From JAPOKJ01 sp043767985 (lineage in GTDB: Bacteria; Pseudomonadota; Gammaproteobacteria; Burkholderiales; Burkholderiaceae_E): a DNA stretch of 64,000 nt. Below, piece by piece: positions 52,265 through 61,744 of the stretch. Position 1 is the stretch's first letter. Each line of letters begins with the position of its first letter. Where the stretch lies: assembly GCA_043767985.1 (NCBI GenBank), contig JAYVKZ010000324.1:1-64000 (forward strand). The letters are read 5' to 3'. Under the pieces are notes generated by a model. It saw nothing but the letters and a program-made list of their open reading frames with translations, made no database searches and was not told the DNA's origin. The translations under genes were made by a program, and so were the position numbers.

Positions 52265-52774
52265 TTAATGAGTCGTGTCATGAAGTATTTGTTCAACAGC
52301 TGTCTCAAGATAGCTCTCGCCACGGACAAAGAAACGCACAAACTCCAGAGCCATCATCGTGAAACAAATTGGGAAAAAGATCGTCAACATCCAGCGTGGC
52401 ATGTCGAAGGAACGCACGTCTTTCGCGGCTTGATGGTAATCATCCCAAGCAATGACACCACCATAAAACGCCAAGACGGCGCAAATTAAGGCGCAAATCA
52501 GACAGGTGATACGAGACAGTCCGCGCTGTGCTTTGTCAGGCAAACTGGTCGTCAAAATCTCCACAAAGACATGACCCTTGTCGCGGACCAACCAGGGCGA
52601 GCCCAGGAGAGGCACTAGGAGCAAGGCATACTCCGTAAAGGTAAACAAATGCGAGGAGCTTTGCGTACCCAAGTTACGCAGGAGCACATCGATGGTGATA
52701 CTCATCATCATGGCAAATAACAAAAACCCTGCTATCCAAGCCAGGGCATTGACGAGTTTATCGTAGAGCTTCAA
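52265..52774 (-). CDS. dctQ: TRAP transporter small permease (DctQ)
   Basis: 169-residue membrane protein with four helices (about 8-30, 46-66, 85-108, 127-148), the DctQ pattern. SITIDVLLRNLGTQS and the E-Y-A-L-L-LVPLLGSPWLV block are typical. It forms the permease with DctM. 42 bases after dctP and 73 before dctM. Confidence 0.88.
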   Translation of the reverse strand: MKLYDKLVNALAWIAGFLLFAMMMSITIDVLLRNLGTQSSSHLFTFTEYALLLVPLLGSPWLVRDKGHVFVEILTTSLPDKAQRGLSRITCLICALICAVLAFYGGVIAWDDYHQAAKDVRSFDMPRWMLTIFFPICFTMMALEFVRFFVRGESYLETAVEQILHDTTH

Positions 52775-52816
52775 AGTTTACGCCCGCGAAAATACGGGCC
52801 TGAGTCAAACATCGAA

Positions 52817-53824
52817 TCAGGGCGCCAACAACTTCAAGCCCTGATCATAGCCTTCAGTACCGCCAGCTTTTTCCATCCGCTCTTTCATACGAGCAAAGGA
52901 TGCAGCACGCGCACCTTCAAGGAACTTTTTCTGACCGTCGGCGCTTAAGCTGATCGTTTTTATGCCACGCTTTTCGAGCTCCACCATCTCTTTTTTACGC
53001 AACTCACCGAGTTCACTGACGCTGGAGATTTCATGCTCAATGCCCACCTTGGTGAGAATCTCGCGAGACTTGGCGGAAAGACTATCCCATTTCTTCTTGT
53101 TGATTTGAATGGTCAAATCGGTCGAGAAAAATGCTGGGTTAATGCGGTACTTGATGAACTTGTCCCAGTTCGCATCCATTAAGCCAATCTCGGTCCAACC
53201 CATCATGTCGATGGTGCTGCGCTCAAGCGCCGTATAGATCTCTGAGGCATTAACATTGATGACCTGGGCACCGAGGAAGTTGGTAAAGAAGGCGTTATAG
53301 ATCGCATTGCCGCGCATCTTTACGCCCTTGATATCCAAATTTCCCTGTGCGTCGAGCTTGGGTTCCTTGGTGCTCCACAGGTGAAAGCGAATGCCACTGT
53401 CGACCCACCCTAACAGATGAACACCGGCACGCTTTTCATGGGCGGCCCGCAAATACTCATAGCTTCCGTTCTTACGTGCGGTTGGACCGTCAATCGTCGA
53501 GGCCGATACTGCGTCGCATTCGGGCACAGCTGCGGCATAGAATGCGCAGGCGGCGTAAACCATGTCCACCACACCGGTACGCACCGCATTGGCTTGTTCC
53601 ATCATGCCAATCGCCTCAGGGCCGCCTCGCACGTTAATTTCAAACACACCCTTGCCCGCTTCATTGGCCTTCTTTACAAAACTCAAGAAACTTTTGCTGT
53701 AAACGAAGTTCGACGGGAAGGCATGAACTGCCGAAATCTTGTCTTCGGCAAGCGCGGGGGTTGCCGCTAAGACGGCAAACAGCATTGCGCCAGCACTGGC
53801 CAGTGAAATCATCCATTTTTTCAT
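52817..53824 (-). CDS. dctP: TRAP transporter solute-binding protein (DctP)
   Basis: 335-residue periplasmic receptor. Signal peptide about 1-26 (ISLASAGAMLFAVLAATPALA). The conserved carboxylate-binding Arg probably lies in VKMRGNAIYNAFFTNFLGA (about 168). MMGWTEIGLMDANWDKFIKY and the C-terminal helices fit the DctP fold. The ligand is not readable; the nearby racemase-like and SDR genes suggest a hydroxy or amino acid-like carboxylate. Confidence 0.91.
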   Translation of the reverse strand: MKKWMISLASAGAMLFAVLAATPALAEDKISAVHAFPSNFVYSKSFLSFVKKANEAGKGVFEINVRGGPEAIGMMEQANAVRTGVVDMVYAACAFYAAAVPECDAVSASTIDGPTARKNGSYEYLRAAHEKRAGVHLLGWVDSGIRFHLWSTKEPKLDAQGNLDIKGVKMRGNAIYNAFFTNFLGAQVINVNASEIYTALERSTIDMMGWTEIGLMDANWDKFIKYRINPAFFSTDLTIQINKKKWDSLSAKSREILTKVGIEHEISSVSELGELRKKEMVELEKRGIKTISLSADGQKKFLEGARAASFARMKERMEKAGGTEGYDQGLKLLAP

Positions 53825-53929
53825 TTCTTTCTCCCAATATTTGTGATGAGACGCGTCCGCGCTCTTTGGCGTTTAGGTCGTATAAAGCAATCCTACCTGA
53901 ATTTACAGCCCCAAAGGTCGTGGACAACC

Positions 53930-54724
53930 CTAACCATGGTTCAAAAACTCGTCCACCGAAACCTGCGGCGGCTTGGCAAAGTTGGAACGACGGCTCACGC
54001 CGATACCACATTGACGACGCAAATCAATCGCCGCAATGGTTTGCTTGGCGATGACCGAGAGTCCGTTAATGATGGGTGCACCGCCCATAGCCGCACCGTG
54101 CACACCACCATAGAGCAACATGGGAAGGCCACCTGCCGGCACAATGACATCTGCACCAGCATTGAGCAGGGCGTTCACCTCACGCTCGAATTTGGGGTAC
54201 AGGGCCTTGTATCCTTCCGGCGAGGCAAAAGCATCCATAAAGTCGCTCACCTTGGCATCCACCGCACGCACACCCACGACTCTTTGCTGCATGCCGTAGC
54301 GATTGATTTGATCCTCGTGCCAGGGGATAAAGATCGGATTGATCGTGATCAGCCCAAGCTTGCGGCCCAGCATTAAGGAGTAGGTAAGCGTGGTTTCGCC
54401 CAAGCCAAGCACGGGGATGTCCACGAGAGATTTGCATTCGGCCAGACCGGCGTCCTGAAAATGCGTGATGGCGACTGCGTCATAGCCTTGCTTTTCCGCC
54501 TCAACCGAATTCTTCATGAAAGTTCGCGCCATGCGAAATTCCGTCACCGCGTGAGTAGTGGTAGCAGGGGGGTTCGCGCCATTGAAAGAAAATTCCACCC
54601 CGGGCCCTAGTATTTCGGCCATATGCTTTTCAAGCTTGGAAATATAAGGGGAATGCTGGCCTCGTCCGGTCGCCCCCTGAAACCAAATACGATATCGCGG
54701 CCGGGTGATTGCAGAGCTTTCCAT
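53930..54724 (-). CDS. Asp/Glu/hydantoin racemase-fold protein lacking the usual cysteines
   Basis: 264-residue protein of the Asp/Glu racemase superfamily (PF01177-like): WFQGATGRG at the start, AITHFQDAGLAECKSLVDIPV near residue 92, and VIVPAGGLPMLLYGG near 196. In active racemases each of the last two blocks carries a catalytic Cys; here they read THFQDAG and PAGGLPM, so both appear replaced. It may be a decarboxylase, isomerase or binding protein rather than a racemase. It lies 105 bases upstream of dctP and probably belongs to the same unit. Confidence 0.72.
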   Translation of the reverse strand: MESSAITRPRYRIWFQGATGRGQHSPYISKLEKHMAEILGPGVEFSFNGANPPATTTHAVTEFRMARTFMKNSVEAEKQGYDAVAITHFQDAGLAECKSLVDIPVLGLGETTLTYSLMLGRKLGLITINPIFIPWHEDQINRYGMQQRVVGVRAVDAKVSDFMDAFASPEGYKALYPKFEREVNALLNAGADVIVPAGGLPMLLYGGVHGAAMGGAPIINGLSVIAKQTIAAIDLRRQCGIGVSRRSNFAKPPQVSVDEFLNHG

Positions 54725-54770
54725 GGGGAGTCCTTATTTGATCGGGCGGGAGATCTTCTTGCCAAAAGAT

Positions 54771-56960
54771 CTACTTCAGTATTTGAAAGAGATTATTGCG
54801 ATCATCCGTCCATGGCTCAAGAGACGGTTTCGGTTTTAAACGATCCGGGCGATGCAAGCCCTTGTCCTTATCGGGCTTCGCGGTCAAGGCGTCGGCTGCG
54901 GCTTGCTTATCTAACCATGCCATAAAGGCCGCGCTCTTGGTGACTAAGATCCAATCGGAGCGGTACAAATAGCTCTCATCGCCCGGGTCATCCAACCAGC
55001 GCAGCGCTGAATAGCCGATGTCTGCCCCGAGTTGCGCCACCACGGGCTGCAAGTCGAGATAGCGATTACTGATATGAAAGGCGATCACGCCGTCTGGTTT
55101 CACATGCCTCGCATAGAGTTTGATCGCCTCACGGGTAATTAAATGGACCGGAATCGAGTCGCTTGAAAAAGCGTCAATGGCGAGCACGTCGAAGCCTTGA
55201 TCGGGTTCGCGCTCTAGCACCAAGCGAGCATCGCCCAGGGCACTCGTAATCTTGGCGGCGCTGTCTTTCAAAAAGGTGAACTTGCGTTGCGCGAAATCCA
55301 ACACCTGGGGATTGAGCTCATACACCCGGTACTCGTCGCCCTTACGCCCATAAGCGGCTAAAGTGCCCACACCCAATCCGATCAGGCCCACCTTTTGAGG
55401 GTTTGCCACGCCCAATGTTTCCCGCGTACCGATGATGGCCCGCCCGATGCCGGACTGATCTCCGTAATAGGTGGTCACTAGGTTTTTAAACTTCTCGGCG
55501 CGATACTGTTCCCCGTGGGTAATGACACCGTGCAAGAGGCGCCACTTAGCGTTCTCCTTGGTATCTTCGGCCGTCGCACGGATACGCAAGGTGCCGTAGA
55601 AATTGCGATCCATGGCAACCGTGTCTTGACGGACATGGTCCGCATGCTGATAGAAAAAGAAGCCGCACGCCACGACAGCCGCCAAGCCTACGGACTTGAC
55701 CCAGCCGTCCGAGAACCAGGCCACCAAGAAAGCAAAGACTAGAAGCGCAAGCGGAAACTCCCAGTAGTAACTAAACAGCAAAGGCGCGACAACCCCGCAT
55801 AGCAGGCCTCCGAGCGCACCTCCCAGTGACACCATTAAGTAAAAGCGCGTGAGGTGCTGCGGTACAGGCTTGCGTGCAACCAACTCGCCGTGACAAACCA
55901 TGCACAAGACAAACAAGCCCCAGGCATAGAGCGGTACCGCTTGCTCGATATGCATGATGCCGCTCTCGAACAGACCACTCAAACCGTCGCTTAGCTCCCA
56001 GTCATCGTTCCAGCGATAGTTGAGCCCGGCCATCAACATCGCCACCATCAACGCAGATAAAGGCAAATACCACACCCTGAGATACCAACCCTTACCGTCA
56101 AAGCAAAGAATGAAAGTAATCAAGTAAATCGCCAGTGGCAGGACCCAAAGAAAGGGAATGGAAGCGACGTTTTGGGTAATGTGAATGGTGACGGTCAGCA
56201 ACATCACCGAGCCCAAAGCCGCCAGCACTAGCCACAACAGTTGTTCATTAAGTTTTAAAGGGCTCACGACACCCGTATCAGCAGGCCTTTCTAGACGGAC
56301 GTTATCGCTATCAGACATTGTCAAAGAGGACACCTCCGGCGAGGCGCTCTGATCGGCCGAGTTTTTTGAGGACAACCAACCCGTCAAAACCGCCAGGGCC
56401 ACAAAACCACCATAGCCGAGACTCCACCCCCAGGATTGCAATTGAGCGCTCGCAAAAGGCTCGATCAGCGGTGGGTAAGCAATCAGCGCCGCCATGGAGG
56501 CCATATTGGACAGGGCATATAACCGATACACATTGATTTTCTTGCTATCGCTGGTCGACGCAGGGAAACGTTTTGCAAACCACGCCTGAACCAAGGGTCC
56601 CGTCGTTGAAAGCATGAAATACGGCAAACCAATCGTGACAAACAAGAGCAACAGGATGCGACCGATTGGGTTGTCCGCATCCATGGGCTTGAAGCTCGGT
56701 GAGGCCGTGATGGGCAATAGGGCAAGACTCAAAACTAGTAATGTGGCATGTACCATCACCTGCTTTTTAAACGACAGGCGGCGAGTCAAAAAGTCCGAGT
56801 AAAAGTAGCCTGCCAATAAAATGCACTGAAAAAACACCATGCAGGTGGTCCAGACTGCAGCCGAGCCCCCAAACCAAGGCAAGATCTGCTTGGCGATAAT
56901 GGGTTGCACGAGAAACAGCAGAAAAGCGGAGAGCGCAATGGTGGCGCCGTAATGAAGCAT
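54771..56960 (-). CDS. Membrane protein fused to a spermidine-synthase-like domain
   Basis: 729-residue protein. The first 480 or so residues hold about 12-14 hydrophobic helices in an MFS-like arrangement (ALSAFLLFLVQPIIAKQILP at the start). The C-terminal 240 residues are a spermidine-synthase-like Rossmann domain: VGLIGLGVGTLAAYG near 545 and VLAIDAFSSDSIPVHL near 610. Such fusions are common in proteobacteria and their substrate is not known. A longer frame reaches 57095, but the ATG at 56960, with AGGA 6 bases upstream, begins the first helix. The DAFSSDS loop suggests aminopropyl transfer is not certain. Confidence 0.84.
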   Translation of the reverse strand: MLHYGATIALSAFLLFLVQPIIAKQILPWFGGSAAVWTTCMVFFQCILLAGYFYSDFLTRRLSFKKQVMVHATLLVLSLALLPITASPSFKPMDADNPIGRILLLLFVTIGLPYFMLSTTGPLVQAWFAKRFPASTSDSKKINVYRLYALSNMASMAALIAYPPLIEPFASAQLQSWGWSLGYGGFVALAVLTGWLSSKNSADQSASPEVSSLTMSDSDNVRLERPADTGVVSPLKLNEQLLWLVLAALGSVMLLTVTIHITQNVASIPFLWVLPLAIYLITFILCFDGKGWYLRVWYLPLSALMVAMLMAGLNYRWNDDWELSDGLSGLFESGIMHIEQAVPLYAWGLFVLCMVCHGELVARKPVPQHLTRFYLMVSLGGALGGLLCGVVAPLLFSYYWEFPLALLVFAFLVAWFSDGWVKSVGLAAVVACGFFFYQHADHVRQDTVAMDRNFYGTLRIRATAEDTKENAKWRLLHGVITHGEQYRAEKFKNLVTTYYGDQSGIGRAIIGTRETLGVANPQKVGLIGLGVGTLAAYGRKGDEYRVYELNPQVLDFAQRKFTFLKDSAAKITSALGDARLVLEREPDQGFDVLAIDAFSSDSIPVHLITREAIKLYARHVKPDGVIAFHISNRYLDLQPVVAQLGADIGYSALRWLDDPGDESYLYRSDWILVTKSAAFMAWLDKQAAADALTAKPDKDKGLHRPDRLKPKPSLEPWTDDRNNLFQILK

Positions 56961-57039
56961 CAGTGGTCCTGGCCGATTATTAAGGTCGTGGTGTAGCGCG
57001 TAAAGGGTAGTGACAAAGAGGTGTTTAAGAATGCGCCGC

Positions 57040-57819
57040 TTAGGCGTAAACCTGCAATTGTGCCAATTGTTTTTCGACAGCCTCCGTCCAACCACGATTT
57101 GCCGCTGGGCTGGCTGGGCTTGGATGAAGAATTTGAGCGACCTTGGGCAGGCGTTTGATCAGGCGCGGCGCGTCGGCGTGGGCAAGAGCATGCTCAATAC
57201 GCTTCATGGCGTAAGCGCCAATCCCAATCGCCCATTCCGGTTGCAACGCGGCCAAGGCTAGCCGAAGGTGTTGATCGCAGGCCGCTTGCAAGGCCTTCAT
57301 CGCCGGGGCAGGCAGCTTATCTGGCGTAAAGTTTCTGCCCCCCGCCTCAAGAAACACTAAGGGGCAATAGTTGAGTACAAAGTGATCTTCAAAGAATCGC
57401 TCGGCCGTGCCAAAGCGCTGTGCAGCCCAACCCCATAAGCGGCGCCCACTGACTTCGGACCGTGTGCAGGCGAAGCCTTGAATCGGACGCTTCGGATGCT
57501 CCTGTTTGGGCTTTGCAACCGGCATCTCAATACCCATCCAGTCGCGAACAGCGGCCACCTCACCAAAAGGAACACCGATCTGCATCATGCCGTAGGGTCC
57601 GGGGTTCATACCGAGCAACACCACTCTACGCCGACCGCTCCCAAAGCGACGAATATAAACTTCATGCGGTGCCCAGGCATAATCGAGTGGATCGTAGACA
57701 TGGGTCACGCTGAGTTCGGGGGCAGTAAAGAGACCGGAATCAGTCAATACCTTGAGCTGCTTGCTCAACGCACTTGCAGCGGCGAGCAGAGAGTTGTCGA
57801 CACGGGCAGGTAGGGCCAT
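57040..57819 (-). CDS. SMUG1-type uracil-DNA glycosylase
   Basis: 259-residue DNA repair enzyme of uracil-DNA glycosylase family 3. The motif GMNPGPYGMMQIGVPFGEV near residue 70 and the late motif HPSPASPAANRGW near 235 match vertebrate SMUG1 closely, with LNYCPLVFLE in between. It removes uracil and oxidised pyrimidines such as 5-hydroxymethyluracil from DNA. SMUG1 is mainly an animal protein, with a patchy set of bacterial members. It stands alone between the membrane fusion gene and the MSHA locus. Confidence 0.88.
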   Translation of the reverse strand: MALPARVDNSLLAAASALSKQLKVLTDSGLFTAPELSVTHVYDPLDYAWAPHEVYIRRFGSGRRRVVLLGMNPGPYGMMQIGVPFGEVAAVRDWMGIEMPVAKPKQEHPKRPIQGFACTRSEVSGRRLWGWAAQRFGTAERFFEDHFVLNYCPLVFLEAGGRNFTPDKLPAPAMKALQAACDQHLRLALAALQPEWAIGIGAYAMKRIEHALAHADAPRLIKRLPKVAQILHPSPASPAANRGWTEAVEKQLAQLQVYA

Positions 57820-57926
57820 AAAAACAGGTCATCTCAGTAAAGTCACAGAATCGATGCTCTTCGATCGGTTGGACGGTACAGCATTATGACAAGCTGGCAA
57901 AAGTAGGGTGCCCGAGAGGTAAACAG

Positions 57927-58913
57927 CTACCTTGCAGAGCGATAGTGAAGGGACCCTTGGGTGTCCTCACGCAGGCCGCTCCACCATTGAAGGCCTCTTC
58001 GCGCCCAATTAGCGAACGTCGTTAACCAGATCAACGGCCTACGACCTAAGGAGCTAAAACGCGCCTCGCGAATGGCCGCGTTCACATGGGTCAGCTCGAC
58101 CTGATTAGCGTCGCTGCTGTAAGCGGAAAGAATCGCTTTCTCGGCCAGAATGTTGACTCGCCGGGCGATACCGCCAGAGGCCTTGGCGAGTGCAAGGACG
58201 GATTGGCGCGTAAATAAGTCTGGGCGCCCGCCTGCTTTTTTGGATCGAAACGCTAAGTAGTGACTCACCTCTTCAAGCGAAAGTGGGCCCAGGTGAAAAC
58301 GTTCGGTGATCCGCTCACGTAGCGGTCTTAATCGACTACCCGCGAGAGTCCGGTTCAGTTCGTCTTGACCGACCAGCATGATTCGCATCAGCTTAGAACG
58401 CTTGGTTTCCAGGTTGGACAACAGGCGTATTTCCTCGAGGGTTTCGGCCGACATAACATGGGCTTCGTCAATCAGTAAAAGCACCTTAATGCCCTTACTA
58501 TGAAGATCGATCAAGCGCCTTTGCAGATTCTTAATCACTTGGGCTGATCGCATTGATTCAAGGTTTCGCATCCTCAGCTCGCTGGCGATCATCAGTAGCA
58601 TTTCGTCGCGCATGACCGAAGGGTTGGCAACATAGACCACTTCAAGATGTCTTGGCTTACGGTCGATCAACATGCGGGACAGCATGGTCTTACCCGTGCC
58701 CACTTCGCCTGTCACCGTGATGACCCCTTCGGCGTGTAGGCAGGCGTACTCAAGCCCCTCGAGCATGGCACCACGATCTGCTCCGTCAAAAAAAGTGTCG
58801 GTATTGGGTGTGAGAGGGAAGGGCACTTCCCGAAAGTGAAAATGCTCCAGATAAACCGCCTCTCGACGGGCGACTTCCCGCCTGCCCACGGCTTGCTTGC
58901 TGAGTCTACTCAT
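57927..58913 (-). CDS. mshM: MSHA biogenesis ATPase MshM (ExeA/GspA-like)
   Basis: 328-residue AAA+ ATPase. Opening block HFHFREVPFPLTPNTDTFFDG is typical of MshM/ExeA. Walker A GEVGTGKTML near residue 68, Walker B VLLLIDEAHVM near 150, and sensor/arginine region LRERITERFHLGPL. It stops after the ATPase module and a short tail, without the peptidoglycan-binding domain of ExeA. Its start overlaps the ABC ATPase stop (ATGA), and it faces the mshL-mshN-mshE genes from the opposite strand. Confidence 0.86.
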   Translation of the reverse strand: MSRLSKQAVGRREVARREAVYLEHFHFREVPFPLTPNTDTFFDGADRGAMLEGLEYACLHAEGVITVTGEVGTGKTMLSRMLIDRKPRHLEVVYVANPSVMRDEMLLMIASELRMRNLESMRSAQVIKNLQRRLIDLHSKGIKVLLLIDEAHVMSAETLEEIRLLSNLETKRSKLMRIMLVGQDELNRTLAGSRLRPLRERITERFHLGPLSLEEVSHYLAFRSKKAGGRPDLFTRQSVLALAKASGGIARRVNILAEKAILSAYSSDANQVELTHVNAAIREARFSSLGRRPLIWLTTFANWARRGLQWWSGLREDTQGSLHYRSAR

Positions 58914-59665
58914 GCGTGCTCCAAGGTCTCGATACTATGAATAAATGCTTCTTCGAGGCTTGCTCCAGAAAAGCGCTGACGTAGGGTGACAGGCGTGCCG
59001 CAAAAGATCAGCGCCCCGTTGTGGATAAGCGCCATGCGGTCACAGAGCGCTTCGATATCCAGCATCGAATGGGACGTGAAGACGATGGTTCGGCCCTGAG
59101 CCTTGGCCTGCTTCAAAGCTGTGATAAAAAAACGCCTTGCCAGGGGATCCAGACCGCTCATCGGCTCATCCAATACGACTAACGGTGCCTGCAAGATCAG
59201 GCAGGCCATCAGCCCGATCTTCTGCGTCATACCTTTTGAAAAGAACTTAAGGGGGCGATGCATCGCCTGGGGATCAATTGCAAAATCCGCAAAGCCCTGG
59301 CGGCTTGCCGCTTCACTCCAAGTTTGGCCTCGAAGACCCGCCAGCCAAACCAGTGTTTCATGCCCCGTGAGGTATCCAGGAGGCACAAAGCGCTCAGGAA
59401 GAAAAGCTAGGGGCGTGCGGGCGCTGGCCAGCGTGCTAGCCACGCCAAAGATGTCGACGCAGCCACTCGTTACTTTCATAAAATCAAGTAGGCAGCGTAA
59501 CAACGTGGTCTTACCCGCACCATTGACGCCAGCAATGGCCAGCGTTTCACCAGCCCGAACCTCGAGGCAGACGTCGTCAAGAATTGTCTTCTGGTCGATG
59601 CACTTGGTGACATGGCTAAATCGAATCGCCAGGGCGTCACGCGGAGTTGTAAATGAATTGTTCAT
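58910..59665 (-). CDS. ABC transporter ATP-binding protein without adjacent permease
   Basis: 251-residue ABC ATPase. Walker A GVNGAGKTTLLR near residue 43, signature FFSKGMTQKIGLMA (FSKGM instead of LSGGQ) near 142, Walker B LVVLDEPMSGLDPLA near 160 and switch His in FTSHSM. The type is that of exporters with separate membrane subunits (CcmA/NatA-like), but no permease gene is nearby. Translationally coupled to mshM, so it may serve pilus assembly, or its permease lies elsewhere. Confidence 0.87.
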   Translation of the reverse strand: MNNSFTTPRDALAIRFSHVTKCIDQKTILDDVCLEVRAGETLAIAGVNGAGKTTLLRCLLDFMKVTSGCVDIFGVASTLASARTPLAFLPERFVPPGYLTGHETLVWLAGLRGQTWSEAASRQGFADFAIDPQAMHRPLKFFSKGMTQKIGLMACLILQAPLVVLDEPMSGLDPLARRFFITALKQAKAQGRTIVFTSHSMLDIEALCDRMALIHNGALIFCGTPVTLRQRFSGASLEEAFIHSIETLEHA

Positions 59666-59803
59666 GGAGCCCGATCATAGAGGGCTAGTGCAAGGTAGTA
59701 AGCAAGAAAAGCACCGAATTATCTGGCTTATTCGAGCCTTTAGATCTTACGGATCGTTCGACAATTGGGCCCAACGTTTGAAAACTGTTTGGAGCCACCC
59801 AGC

Positions 59804-61744
59804 GTGTATCACTTCCCAAGAACAAAGTTGCTAGTACAACCCCTGCTGCTGACGATGCTGGCAGGTTGCGTTGGAAAACCCATTTCGCCCTCCTCTCAAC
59901 ATCTTGGCCGTCAGGCTTTAGGGGATCGCTCCGCGCTCCTAAAGGAGCGATCACCCCAAGTTCAAGACGATATTCCCGCCCCGCTCAGCAGCGCGATTGA
60001 AACGCCGCGCCCTCGCCTCGGTCCGAAGCTCGAAACGTACTCGGTGGTGGTGAGTCAGGTCGAAATCTCAGAACTACTTTTTGCGATGGCGCGCGATGCC
60101 AAGCTGAACGTCGATGTGCATCCGCTGGTGCAGGGCAAGGTCACGATCAACGCGATCAACCAGACCTTACCGGCCATTCTGAATCGTCTCGCGAGGCAGG
60201 TGGATCTGCACTATGAATTTGATGGTAAGAATCTTGTGGTGATGCCCGATGTTGCATTTTCCCGGCACTACGCCATTGACTACGTCAATATGACCCGCGA
60301 GTCGCGCTCCAGCACCAGTATTGCGACTCAGATTGCTTCGACAGGTAGAGACGCCCTGAGTTCCAGCGGCGGCTCCGGTGGATCGCAGGCAAGCAATAAC
60401 TCCACAACCCAGATCACCAATACGTCCAGTAACCGTTTCTGGGAGACCTTGGTGTCCAATTTGCGGGTCTTAATTCATGACAGCGCAACGTCGAACCCAA
60501 GCGCTGCATCATCGAGCCAAACTCCCGGTCAAACTCCCGGTCAAACCTCTGGACAAGGCTCGAGTAGCCCGTCGGGTGGTGGCACACCGCCAAGCACTCC
60601 CAGCATCACAGGCCCCGGTAGTAGCGGCACCACGGGCTCGGCGTCAGCGGCGGCCTCGAACGTCAGTGCAAGTCCCGAAACTGGCTTCATCACAGTGAAG
60701 GCGACCCATCGACAACACCTTAGGGTGCGCGATTATCTCGACAAGATTATGGGGTCTGCGCGTCGTCAAGTCATGATTGAGGCAACCATTGCAGAAGTGC
60801 AATTGTCGGACCAATATCAGCAAGGCATTAATTGGTCGCGCATGAGTTTGGACGGTTCAGGCTTTGCCTTCCAAATGCAACCCCAGGGTACAGGCCCCTT
60901 GGTCAGCGGGGCGGTGCCCGGCACAGGCCCAGGAGGGGTCACTTTCCCAGGGGTGCCAGGAGTGACGAACCTCCCCGGTGGAGCCAATCTCAGTCAGGGG
61001 CAAAGCACCAGTCTGGGGGTGTTTCGATATTTGAACAGTACGTCCTCGCTGGGTAATATCGGTGCTGCGGTGTCCTTGCTGCAATCGTTTGGCAAAGTGA
61101 AAGTGCTGTCCAGCCCCAAGATTAGCGTACTGAACAATCAGACGGCTGTATTGAAGGTGGTTGATAACAAAGTCTATTTCACAATCGGTGTGCAAATCAC
61201 GCCAGGGACTGCGACCACCGCAGCACTGGTCACCTATACCTCCACACCCAACACCGTGCCGGTGGGCTTCGTCATGTCGGTGACGGCTCAGATTGAAGAC
61301 GGTGGCAATGTCACGATTAATGTTCGGCCCACCATCTCTCGCATTATCGGCTATGTGACCGATCCCAATCCCGCACTAGCGCAAAGCAATGTGACGAGTC
61401 GCATTCCAGAGATTCAAACCCGCGAGCTGGAATCCATCCTCAAGGTTAGCAGCGGTGACATCGCGGTCATGGGCGGGCTGATGCAGGAGTCTATCGACGA
61501 GCGTCAAGACAATATTCCAGGCGCATCGAGTCTCCCGTTCTTTGGGAACTTTTTCAAATATCGAAACGAAACTGCCGTGAAAAGCGAACTCGTTATTTTT
61601 TTGCGACCGATTGTGGTCAAGGAAGCCAGTATCGAAGGGGACTATCGCGGTTTCCGTGACTCCCTTCCTGGCCCTGATTTTTTCGGTAAGCCGGAGGGAG
61701 CAAACCCACTACGAACTTGGACACAAAGCGAGGCAACACGATGA
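59804..61744 (+). CDS. mshL: MSHA biogenesis secretin MshL
   Basis: 646-residue outer-membrane secretin that lets the pilus pass. A lipoprotein signal ends in LAGC, with Cys22 as the lipid site (LLLTMLAGCVGKP). The N0/STN-like domain (about 68-140: VSQVEISELLFAMARDAKLN) is followed by a low-complexity Ser/Gly/Thr/Gln region (about 183-300) with a 12-bp tandem repeat. The secretin core runs about 320-620 (VKVLSSPKISVLNNQTAVLK; GDIAVMGGLMQES), and the tail carries VIFLRPIVVKEASIEGDY. The GTG at 59804 with GGAG upstream gives a proper lipoprotein signal; an earlier TTG at 59765 does not. Confidence 0.9.
   Translation: MYHFPRTKLLVQPLLLTMLAGCVGKPISPSSQHLGRQALGDRSALLKERSPQVQDDIPAPLSSAIETPRPRLGPKLETYSVVVSQVEISELLFAMARDAKLNVDVHPLVQGKVTINAINQTLPAILNRLARQVDLHYEFDGKNLVVMPDVAFSRHYAIDYVNMTRESRSSTSIATQIASTGRDALSSSGGSGGSQASNNSTTQITNTSSNRFWETLVSNLRVLIHDSATSNPSAASSSQTPGQTPGQTSGQGSSSPSGGGTPPSTPSITGPGSSGTTGSASAAASNVSASPETGFITVKATHRQHLRVRDYLDKIMGSARRQVMIEATIAEVQLSDQYQQGINWSRMSLDGSGFAFQMQPQGTGPLVSGAVPGTGPGGVTFPGVPGVTNLPGGANLSQGQSTSLGVFRYLNSTSSLGNIGAAVSLLQSFGKVKVLSSPKISVLNNQTAVLKVVDNKVYFTIGVQITPGTATTAALVTYTSTPNTVPVGFVMSVTAQIEDGGNVTINVRPTISRIIGYVTDPNPALAQSNVTSRIPEIQTRELESILKVSSGDIAVMGGLMQESIDERQDNIPGASSLPFFGNFFKYRNETAVKSELVIFLRPIVVKEASIEGDYRGFRDSLPGPDFFGKPEGANPLRTWTQSEATR
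60518..60553 (+). repeat. 12-bp tandem repeat inside mshL
   Basis: CAAACTCCCGGT is present twice (60518-60529, 60530-60541) and a third, diverged copy follows to 60553. It encodes QTPG repeats in the low-complexity linker of the secretin. Being in-frame, copy-number change would alter linker length without breaking the gene. Confidence 0.8.
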
